A stretch of DNA of 64,000 bases from Phoenix dactylifera (lineage: Eukaryota > Streptophyta > Magnoliopsida > Arecales > Arecaceae): positions 38,063,410 through 38,127,409 of the forward strand of contig NC_052392.1 in NCBI RefSeq assembly GCF_009389715.1, given 5' to 3'. Positions 25,176 to 37,200 of this stretch are shown here, in pieces. How positions within the stretch are numbered: the first letter of the stretch is position 1; each line of letters starts with the position of its first letter. The position numbers and the translations under genes are program-made. Under the pieces are notes generated by a model. The model ran no database searches. It was given only the letters and a program-made list of their open reading frames with translations, and was not told where the DNA came from.

Positions 25176-25918
25176 CATCAGGAGTGGTTGTCTAGAGCAT
25201 GTGGAAGAGACGAAAATACTTAAATTTGAATCTAATGCTGATCAAATGAGAGAAACTCTGTATTTTTCACTTTTACTCATATACATAGTCTATACATATA
25301 TATTTATAAATAAAGATTTCAATAAAATAGGTTGTTTATCTTTAATTTGAATTCAAGGCCTATCCAACAAGAGAACTATTTACTTTTCAATTTTTGCATG
25401 TACATAATCTGTATTTATTTTTTTTAAAAAAAAAATAAGGCTGCAACTATTACAATTCAACCATAACAACATATCTTCCTCACAGCACATCAGTTTAGAT
25501 TTTCAATCTGCTGCCCTTTTTCCCTCGGGGAAAAAAAAAATCCGTTGCTTTTCTTTTTCCCCCTTCCCTCTTCCTTTCCCTTTTTTCTTTTTCTGGGGAG
25601 ATGCCAGCTCAATGTGATAAGAGAATTTCGAACATGACTTTGGGACATCATGATTGTAAGTTTACAGTTCAATAATTGATGAATACAAGAACCAGCAATG
25701 ATATTTTGAGTTGTTAGTGGAATAATACACGTTGCATATAGTGGCAACTGCATCCTGTTTGAACTTAAAACTTTGCCTTTCTTCCACCATTGAAACAGTT
25801 TCTTGGGTGTGGCAAAATCCTTGAGCATGGGCATATACACTGATTCAATCCTATAAGCGAGCTTGGGATGGTCTTTTGCACTTACATAAAATCTCATTTA
25901 TATCACTCTTTATCACAA
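24417..25918. other. Intergenic DNA and PLD 3' region
   Basis: This stretch separates the U2 gene from the 3' end of the minus-strand PLD gene. The part next to 25918 is probably PLD 3' UTR. A minus-strand open frame near 25490-25897 ends in a lysine-rich low-complexity tail and matches nothing I know. No further gene was seen. Confidence 0.5.
25124..25172. repeat. (GT)n(GA)n compound microsatellite
   Basis: About 17 bp of GT repeat is followed directly by about 30 bp of GA repeat. Confidence 0.95.
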
Positions 25919-28900
25919 CTATGTCGTCAAAACATCAGGAAGAGTAGAGTGCGCACCAAGAACCTTGCCACCAACATCAGGAAAGCATTCATGCCCAGGC
26001 AAAGGGCCAATTTTTCCATTCCTCTCTACCTTAATTGGGTATCTCATTAGGTGTCCCTTCATCTCCTTAATCTCTGGGTCTACATAAGAGTTCCAGTTAT
26101 CTTCTGCTAGTTTGTTCACACATCTGATGCATTCAAGGCTTTGTGGTCCATGAAAACAATCTTCAACCATGCCTAAATGTTCAGCCCAAAGAGACATTCG
26201 GTACCCATAAACCTGTATAGAAATTTGGAGCATTTTCATAGTTAATCTAAAACTGGCATGGGAAACTAACCTGAGATGAGAGACATGATGCCATGAAAAA
26301 TCTTAAGGATTTATTTGAAACTACCATATGTAACTTAAAGATTTTTAAAACATGAAAATAAACCAAGTGATAATGAAATACGCACCTCAAGTAATTTTAG
26401 AATTTAAAAGTAAATTTTATTTCTTCTAGAGTCATTTGGAATCGTCCGAATAGAAGGAGATGCTACTGGCATGCATAAACACAATTGAATGATTAAGGAA
26501 AAGCTCGTGCAATCCAATTCAAATTGTAATTTGTTGGTTGTTTTCCCAGAATTATTCTTTGTTTATATTTTCTTCAATATAACCTGGAGATTTGTATTAC
26601 AGAATTCTGTTTCAGCAAACTAATGGATGAAATTAACTTCAACCAAAAAAAAAAAAAAAAAACTGCATGCTTTTGGACAATTAGAGAATGCTTCTTATTG
26701 AAAAGATGGCCAGTTTCTATGATCTTACTCAGTTGACACATCTATTTGAGATTTGCAAGGGCATGATTTCCAGATCCTTAACCAGAATTAATGATCTAGG
26801 GATTCAGATACAAGCCAGAAATGGGTTTTCTTTCCTTCGTCAAATGTTAGTCTTGCAAGTAAATAATCACAACTAGACCAGAGAAGTTAAGGAACCCTTA
26901 TTAACACAAGTTAGTGTTGCAGGTGCAAGTTTAGTACAGTGTATTCTTTTCTGAAAAAAAGCAAAAAATGTTTATACCTGTCCATGTGGATGAGTGCCCT
27001 TTCCAGCCCATTTATGGTGTGGTTGATAAGCACCCATTGCAATTTCAGTGTCCCTTGAACCTTCCATAGATCTCTGGTTAATATTGGCAGAACCAATGAT
27101 CACATATTCATCATCGACAATCATCCCCTTAGAGTGCACGTATATCATAAATCTACGTGACTTCTGAGCTGAGCGCTGCGGAGAAGGATGCATTGGTTCA
27201 TCAAATTCACTTGAAAGGAACTATGCAAAAACTATTCTTTGTTGATTGAATTATAATGTCATTACACTTAAAATAAGCACAGAAGATTCAGCCAAAGAAA
27301 TTCCAGATAAGAGAGTTCCAAGTCTGAACCAATCTATGCATCACATAACTGATAGTAAATTTTCAAATAGAAAATCATATGCTGCACTGAGAGAAAGCAC
27401 AAGTTACTCTGACAGTTAAGATCCAACTCTGCTATGATTGGATGGAGGATTGATAATGGTTCAAGAACAAGGGAATTTAATATATATTTATGGTGAGAAA
27501 ACAAAAGAGAAATAGATCACAAGATAACAAAATTCTACCCAATTTGCCTTCTCAAGCTCCAAGGCATGTAGCTTGAAGAAAGTGTTGAGCCTTCCAAAAG
27601 CACTCAAAACATGCAAATGCTATTTTCTTGATAATGCAATATGCTGATAGAAGTTCTCCCTGATTTTTAACGCATGACCAGAAGTTCTCTCAAAAAAATA
27701 TCAATTTTAAAGTTCTTTTGAAAAAAAATTATGAAATTCTTGATATTGTCAATAGCGCAATGTGGTGATAGAAGTTCCGTGTGATTCTTAATACATGACT
27801 GAGAGAATAATGCAGTGGTTTAAATGAAGCATTGCCTTGTTTCCTCTTCATGTTTACATTTGTTGAGTTTAAGCAATGCTTGGAGGGTTCCACAACAGTA
27901 CTTCAACACATGACAAGGGTGTCCATGTCCAGGTGTCTGAATGAATCTGCCATAAGGACCTTTAAGCAATTTGACATGAAATTGTCGCTATTTTACAAAT
28001 GCATTTGCATGTTATTGATGTCATGAATAACAATCTGACGAGTTGCTACTTAATTTCTCTAAATCAATAAGCTAAATATTATATCAGAATTAACAACTTT
28101 AGGTGGAAATTCTGAAAGTAGATATGTTATGGTGAAGACATCATAATTGGATGATTTTAGTATCAACGAGTGGAATGAAGTTTCTCACTTGTTCAAGATT
28201 GACATGTTCAGAAACCATGAATTTGGAGAGCCTGGGCAATATTGGTTCCGCTCTAGTTGTTTGAGTTATAACTATGTAATGGAACAAAGTAAATCTCCCT
28301 ACCAACCAGTTGGAATGAAGATTTGATGGTGCTCTCTCTCTCTTCTCCAAAAGTTGCCATGTGGAGGAGCTTGACATGTAGAGGGCTGACATTAGATAAG
28401 AGCAAATTGCAGAATTATCTTGGGATTATTATTATATTGATAGTGCAATAGTGGGCTTGTATTTTGCTGTGCCTTGTTGATGTCAAGTTTGTGCCTTAAA
28501 GATGAACATGTTTTTAATGTTGAATCTGGCCTTCTTCCCTCTTCATTCAGACCTTTTCATAGTCCAAGGCATACAATAGAGGGTAGCTCTTATATGGAAG
28601 AGCCTAACTTGCATAGCCACTAACTTAAATTTGGTATGCTGTAACCAGCTCTGTTATTTCATGAGAATCTCTCTCCTGCCCAAAGTTGCATTAGCCAAAA
28701 AGCTGACCGAACTAGCCATTGATGTTAGGTGGAAAGCTAGTTACAGAATAGTTTGAACTTTAGTGACTGTTGCTGATAGATCTCCTAATCCCTCTAAAAG
28801 AACGAGTTTGTTAGTTGAGGTTAAGGTTTATTGTCAATAAGCAATATCATATATTTCTATTTTCCAGGTCCAGTTTCATACTGAATCTATACAAGAGGAT

Positions 28901-31900
28901 TGCAATCTTTGATCTGGTTGTAAAACAAGGTTTCCTTGGTTTCTACCAATTCCATTTGATTTTAGTACTTTATGGGAAATATGTAAGTAAAACTGTAAAA
29001 GTATATTAGAATTCTGTTCCATGAAATTTTTAAAATATCTACCGATAGTAATTAACTTCCAACAAAAAAAGAATGCAGTCGAAAATAACATTTAAGTGAA
29101 ATACATGATTCAGATCTATATGTAGTTAAATCAAATATCATAGATAATAGGATACATCTTCTTTGAAATAATTAAGAATCATCAGTATATTATCATTCTT
29201 AAAGTTTAGACATGGAATGGTTGATGAAGATCAATGCCCAAAATCCAAATAGTTTCTTTTTATGTCTTTTAGATTAGTCCAAATAACCTAACAACCTGTA
29301 CTAACAAATCTTATCTTGGACAAATATCTATCCAACTGTAGCACACTATGTTTCCTCTATACAATAACTAATCATGTAATATCTAAAAACAACATATCTT
29401 AAAGCCTTCTATCATGTCAAGAACCCTAAAATAGACTTAAGCTAATACCGGAGCTCATAACATTTTTTTTCTTTTCCTTTTCTTTTGAGAAGATGGTGTC
29501 AACAGGCACCTCTCATTTCATTAAGTAAATGAAATGGGATACAAAAGATTACCATTTCTTGCTTAAAAGTCCATTTCCTACAAATATATAAACACAAAAA
29601 AACAGAAATTGTATTTCTGTTGCCAAACTTCACAAGACAAAGTAATGATATGGAGACAACAGAACTTGTAAAACCAAAAGAAAGAAAAAAAACTAGCTAA
29701 ATATTCTTATGTCTATATAATGTATATCCAAAGTGATCTTTATTTTGGTGCCTATGTGATTTGAGAGACTAATTTAAATTAAAATGATATAGACAAATAG
29801 TCAACTAAAAAAGTTACGTGTGATGTGAATAATACATAAATGAGATATATACCTTTAGAAATAGATCAAGGGCTTAAATTCATAGGAAAAAAATGCAAGA
29901 AGTTGAGATAGTTTAAAGTAGGTCAGTAAGCATAGTATTCTCTTTTCAGCACTTACATCTATGAGAGCTCGTATTGACGTACGTTTAATCTCAGACTGGT
30001 TGTGTGCTACGAAGATCTTAGCTACTCATATAGGGTTAAAGAATCCAAACAATACTTTCTTGGCTAGCCTTTTTGGATTAGGTCCTAGATCATTATAAAT
30101 AGTACCAAAATGGACCTGATCCATAACCCATGTGAACTAGGAGATACTTCAGCAAAGACCTTTTTGGGGCTCAATAGGCCGATCTTGATATTTATGATTG
30201 GATTTGATTAGATTTGGACCTTTAACCTAGCTAGGATGCCTGGGCTTAAACGAAAGGGGTGGTGTGATGACTCGTATAGGAATATGGTTAGTCCCACATT
30301 GGCTATACATTGGATAAATCTAAAGTACTTATACAGGGCCAGAGAACCAAAAAATATCCTATGGCTAGCCTTTTTGGGTTAGGTCCCAGAATGTTACAAT
30401 ATCCTTTTTAGTGAATAAGAGTAAAGTATACTACAGACATTAGCATACCATACCAAGAGTCGTTAGGCAAAAAGTCATAAGAAATTTGGTAAATATCAAC
30501 CAAATCAACATATAATACTTCAAGAATACTATACTGCGCAAATATATTTAAGCTAAATTGATGAAAAGTCAGGTTACATAAACATGACTATGGCTGTCAT
30601 AGCCTAAGACCTCACCCAAAATAGCTAGTCAGAAGCTATTTTTTAGGTTCCTTAGTCCTATATAAGTACCCAAGCTCTTTTCGGCGAATAACCGATGTGG
30701 AACTAAACACATGCCTGCACGGTTCTCACATACTCTCCTCGTTCAGGCACCGATGTCCTTATCAGGCTAAAAGGTTCAAATTCAATCTAATCTAATTATA
30801 AGCACCACGATCGGCCTGTGGTCAGCTTCCTTGAACCCGTACTACAGTGTCTCCTAGTCCACATAGGCTATAGGCCGAGTTCGTTCTGATACTATTTGTC
30901 ATAACCCAAGACCTCACCCAAAATAGCTAGCCGGAAGACACTTTTTTGGGTTCCTTAGTCCTGTATAAGTATCCAAGATCTTTTCGACGAGTAACCAATG
31001 TGAGACTAAACACATGCCGGCACAAGTCCTCACAATGACCTCCCACATATTTAATGTTGCTACATTTTGGGTTTCAGAAAACACTTTACAGCAACATAAC
31101 AGCTCTATTCTGTTGTTCATCAAAACATAAGCTGCATATACATGCATAGTGCTGGAACAATGAAAATATATCAGTGGACTTTTAAACTGGTTCTTCTGTA
31201 GTAGTTAGTCTTATCCATAGAAAAATCTTGATCATATCATTCGGGCTTTTCAAAATAAGATACATATTTTTGGCAAGATATAACTGAGAAACAAATTTCA
31301 AGCACAAAGCTGAAAAGAGTAGGAAAAAACATACCAGTGCAGTATTATCACTAGAAATTTTCGGTGAAGATGCTTTTTCCTTTGGTATGGGCTCACGCCT
31401 TCCAAGACAATAAAAGTTCAAATAATCCTGTGGATGATACTTGTCAGAAAGACTTTCTTCCTGGAGAGCCTCACCAACAAATTTATACATCATAGCCATT
31501 GTTTGTCCCTGTCAGTAAATGATCAAACATGAGGTTATGTATTTCCAGCTTATCATTGGTCTTCAGAGAAAGCAAATAGAGTAATGGCATATGCTCTGAG
31601 ATACTAGAAAGGAGAAGTAAAGCTTGCATTAGGGCACAGAGTGCAAGGAGTGCCTTGAATACTCTATTCAAATAAATATTGAGGATAGGAAAAAGAAGCA
31701 AACAAGGTAGAGTTGATCATGTAACTTAAATGCAACAGGACAAAGTGCCTTCCTCGAAGCTTACTAGAAGATATATTGTTATAGTAGAGAATCACTATCA
31801 TTAACTAAGATACCAAAATGCAGCTCAGTGTCACTTGTTTCATTTCATCTACTTAAAAGGAATATAATTTTGATTATCTGATTGCAAATTTACAAATGCA

Positions 31901-34243
31901 AGATAATATATTATGCAAGTCTCCAGATTTCATGACTCTCATAAATATGAGAAGTTCACATATTTATGAAAATTAATAGATTAATAGAATGAAATGTCAG
32001 ATATTAATCATTGACCTCAGTGTTGTTAGACACATACCATTCTACATCATATCAGATTTACTTGCTACACTTTCAGGATCTTTTAATTTGGTATTAATAT
32101 CTGGTTCACCTTGAGCTTTCCATGAGATTTAGAAGAAAATTTCAGAAGATTGGAAATTTGGAACATCTGTAGCCAAACTCCATATTTGAATTTAACAAAT
32201 GCATTCTTTACTTAATTCTCATGTTGTTGCCACTTACATTATTGGAATATTGTCAAAAGCCCAGCAAACCAGAAAATTGCCAACTGCTGCAAATTTTGCC
32301 AATTTTTTTGGAATTTAGGGAACAAAGTATCTTTTTCTTTAGTACAACTGAATTTTCAGAAGCTGGTATGCAGAAACTCAACCACACAAGAGGATTCATC
32401 TTGGTAAGGAAGCTCATTCGGCCTAGGTTTTAATTGTCTTTATTGATGTGCTGACATCTCCAACTTGAAGGAAAAAGATTTTTTCCCTCCCTTGATAATT
32501 ATTCAGTAAACAATTCTTTTCATAAGAGAATATGAATGTGGTCATTTAATAGGAATTGCCAATCGGTTAGACAATTAATGAGCCTTTTTATTTATGCAGA
32601 TAATAGAATTTAAATATGCTAATCTGAACCTGATTGACTTGGCAAGAGGGTCAAAATTATTTAACTCATCCAATAAGAAATCTATATCTTATTGATCCTT
32701 GAAAATTTTTTAATAAAATGAACAGTTGAATGGATAGAGAGCCAATTCAGTTGGTGAGGCAATTTCAGATTTTTGCTTATAATAATAGGCTGTTGACTAT
32801 TAGGCTAACCTTGTTTTGTAGGCTAAGATTTTGTCATCCATCATGTACATTAATTTACTAACTAGAATATGCCTCGTGAGTTGTGACAATTTCTAAAAAA
32901 CAGTGCAATCAGAAAAGAAATGTTTTCCCATTTTGTTTAGTATCAGTTTCTGTACTTTGAAGAAGTGCAAGACATAGACTCTGATTTTCAAATCATTTTG
33001 CTAAATTGAAGATGATTTTCAAATCATTTTGCTAAATTGAATACAAAAACAAAGAAAAATAGCCAAGAATTTAGAATTTGACTATGAACTTCTGGCAAAG
33101 ACTGGAACTCTGCAAGATTAGTTCTTAAGAAACCTTCTTCTGGAAGCTATACATGGCATGATTGTGTTCATGAAGCCCAGTGCAAGGTCTTTTCTTTCAC
33201 CCATCATTGGAGAGAGTGAGAGACATTGGAAAGAATGTAGACAAGCTTCTCTTGCCCTTACATACAGGTTATAGCTACAACATAATGTCATAAGTCTATC
33301 TATAGAGATGTTTCAAGCTTGCAAAACTCGATATAGTTAGAGGTTCCCAAGAAAGATACAATGTCCTTCTCTCTAATATATTGCATTTTTATTTTTCAGG
33401 TTTTAATATAAACTTCAACTACTTGGTTTCGGAAAGAGAATCATGATGGCAAAAACAAATTTACAATAAGAATAATTTAACCTGCCAAAAGAGGATTTCC
33501 TGCATGGCAGCAGCAGTTGGAATTCCTTCAGGCCACATTGGTATTACAATATACACTGAAAAACGTTCTCTTGCCTTGATCTTGCTCACAATCTTCAAAG
33601 CCAACTCCATGGGTATCAAGTTATCTGCACCTGCTTCAGACAAATGTAAACAACATAACTTCCAAAATGTCCAATTAACATAATAATTACAGTAAGTCTG
33701 GATTAGCATATAACAATAATATTTATAAGAAACAGAACCAATATTGTATTAAGGAGTGTAGATTACATAAGACTGAAACCTAATAGTGGGGTTAGCAATT
33801 TTAATTTTTAAGTGTGGTCATATTAAAATCTGCAACATATACAGGCTAGTTGCTGGCATAAAATTGGTAAATCAGGAAAGTGATCGTATATTTTCAGAAA
33901 AGGAATCTCAAATTAATTATTTTTAGAAAATAACCAAAAAATAAATACTTAGAGCATACACATAGATACATACAGTATGTAAGAATATGCAACAGTATGT
34001 GAATAATCATAGAACAGAACAGCTTAAGGAATTTTGTAAAAGAAAAGTTATGATGTGCTTAACCATTGGCAATGTCAAAAACATATATAACTTGCATATT
34101 GAGCATACCACCAAGCACTTGCTCAGATGGTATCATTCTATCTCCTCTTGCCACTTGGGCAAGGGGATGGGAGTTCAATTCTGGTTGGAGTCAGACCCCC
34201 AGGAGTGACGTGGGTATAGCCTAAAAAGGTGGGGGTTAGCCCA

Positions 34244-34275
<32 letters not shown>

Positions 34276-37200
34276 CTCAGAAAAAGGAAAAAAATGCATA
34301 TTGAACATTGTAACTAAATATAGATTGCGTACAATAGTTAACAAATGGTTACTTTTGGTGTATGCATTATCCATTATGTGGCGAATAAAGGTACTTAACA
34401 AAGCTTAGTTATGTGTTTTCACATTTATGGATAAGAATCTCATGTTGAACATAAGATCTAAAAGAAAGGTCCATAGATTCATATCACATATGGAATTTTG
34501 GTTGCTCATAGGGAGGTTTGTTCCTCTTATTTCTCACAAATAATGCAATAATAGCTGCAAATCATGTAGTTGGAAGAAAGATAAAAAAATCCAAGATCCA
34601 GATTTTCTAATTTATTACAGATAATTATGTAACTCTATGAATCTATTTATTTATTTAGAGTTAATGGTCATCAAGGAAGAAAGCTGTGCACAAATAATTT
34701 ATTAGGTTCATTGAGGACATCTATGTGGAAGTAGTGACAAGGGTTCGTAGTTGTGGCGAGGCAAGTGAACAGTAAGGACTATTACTGAGATGATTTTAAG
34801 TATGATGTTAACTGATCTGTATTATTTGCAAATATACAGAAGTAAATGATGTGAAGAGAACAAGCTTAAAACTAAACTGAAATTATGGAGGAACACTAGA
34901 CGATAAGCGAATAAGAACCAATAGACCGAAAGAGAATATGCAGTTGCAGTTTCGATGGGATCAAAAAAGAAAATGAAGCTGCAACAGAAGTTGATGAACA
35001 TAATACCACGCACTGTTATTTCTGTTTCTTTACTCTATATGAAAGAATGAAGAGACTAATGAGCATGAATTCATGATTATACATCTAGGATGTTGTACGA
35101 CACTGCAGTCTTTGGCAACTTTATGGAAAACTTGTAGAATGATGATAAGGCCTATGATATCATATCATTCAAAACTTCAGGCAAAGGTATAAGAAAATTC
35201 AAATATGTTTCGGTCTGCTAAAATCTTCTGGTAGGAGTGAACATATTGGAGTTTATGATTGCTTTCATAAGCTCTTAAGCTCTCAAACATACAGTATAAA
35301 AGAATTCACTAGATTAGTTTGACTACCATTTTACATTTTTTCCTTTATGCTGTTAGTGCTTTATATCTGTTTTTGTACATGATTACACATGGCCTGGGGA
35401 TTAAACAAAAAATCACCAACAAAACCAAGGATCAGGCATAACAATTCAGTCAACAGGGACAAAACTAGAATGGAGGGCAAAGGGGTGGATCTCGATTTCC
35501 ACTAGTTAAAGTTGCCAATGGCATCTAACACAATAAGTGTTTACTGAAAATTAACAAGACCACAGCTGTTTCCGTCGATAGAAAAATAGTTGGAAATATG
35601 TAAAACAAACTAATTTGAGTGTAAAAAATGTTTTCATGGGAAAACAGTTCCAAAATTTTGAAAATATTTCTAATAGATAATGTGTAGGTCATCTGCAAAT
35701 CTATACAAGAATTTGCCAGTGATAAACTGCATCGAAAGACTTTGGTGCAAATATTAATACAAAAACAAGCCTAACATGTTCCATCTGAATATGCAGAACG
35801 AATTGAAAAAGATATGCTAACTAGAGTATACATACCCGCATTTTTATATGATGGCCAACAGTAAGAAGATCCAATAAAATACTGATTTTCTACATATATA
35901 AAATGCTGTGCTGATCTTATTGCTTTTACATATGCACTATGTATGCTCTTGTCTATTTTCAAATTCTTCGCACAGACGAGGTTCTGCAGAAAAAAGAATA
36001 TCTTAGCACAACATAAGTACAACATCACCACTACAGTTATAAACAAATTATAACTGCACATGCAGTTAATTAATGACTTCTGATAGTAGCTGCTAGATTC
36101 CAAAATTTATATGTAATAGAAGCCTTTGCATAAGAAAATCATAGAGTTTCTTCATCTTAACCTTTGACTCTGCCTCTTGAACAACTTTTGGGAAACCTTT
36201 GACTGATCCTGAATCAATTGACCGGAAGATCTAGCAAGCAGGAGTTGTGTAGATGTCAGACCAAAATATTAGACCCTACTATGACACAGTAAAGTTGTAT
36301 TGTAGCTGACCTGCACATGCCAGTTTTCTGGGTTCTGTTCATCCGAAACATTGGTGTTAGACTTGTCAGAGACGGGTGTAATAATCCATGAAATTCTTTC
36401 GATCTTTATCAAGGCATCGTCATGCCAATGTGCGACTTTGCTAAGTCTGAAATCTCGCCATTTTGTAGCTTTTCTCCATCTTTGTTCAAAATTTGTTAGT
36501 ATATCATGTGCAGCAGGACCCTCAATTTTGCAATGTAAATCATGCCATGGTTGTCTCGGGCCATAGCTGTTAACCTGCATATGTAATCAGACAAGAAAAA
36601 TTTTTAACATAGTATGAGGAACTTTAAAAATAATGTTAGGAGAAAGCAAATCTACAGAACTCCATGATAATGTATAGCCTCAATAGAAATATGAACTGCA
36701 GAATTTGATTCTTCACTTATTCTAAAGTTACATTACTTTAAATAAAAATAAAATCTCATAAACTGAATAAAAAATCATATACTATAAGGGTATCACTGAA
36801 ACAGCATGTCCAATAAAAGTTGAAAAGTAAGAATTACTTCCTTGAGCGGAACAAGCTATTACAATTATAATCATCAAGCCCTATCCCAGCTATTTGCATA
36901 GGCTATGTTGTTTTTGCTTGCCATAAATCCTGCTGAGCACATCCTAAATGCTATCATAAACTTTCCATGTCTTTATCGTAGTTTCTATCCATAGTCTTTT
37001 AGACCTTCCCTCCTCTTCCTAAATCTTTTTACAAAGATTAAAGTACCTCCTGTCACGCCCCAAATCCGGGATATAACACAGCTATGCTACCTTAGGGTAT
37101 TTCCCACGATAAGATAAAGCCAATCATAGCATCTTGTATGAAAATTCAACTCATACAAAACATAATAATAATGGTCTAGAGCATGGAATGCCGTACCGGC

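Noticed and set aside
25490..25897. A 135-codon minus-strand open frame just downstream of PLD
   Set aside because: It follows the PLD stop on the same strand, ends in a lysine/glycine low-complexity tail, lacks family resemblance, and is best read as 3' UTR.
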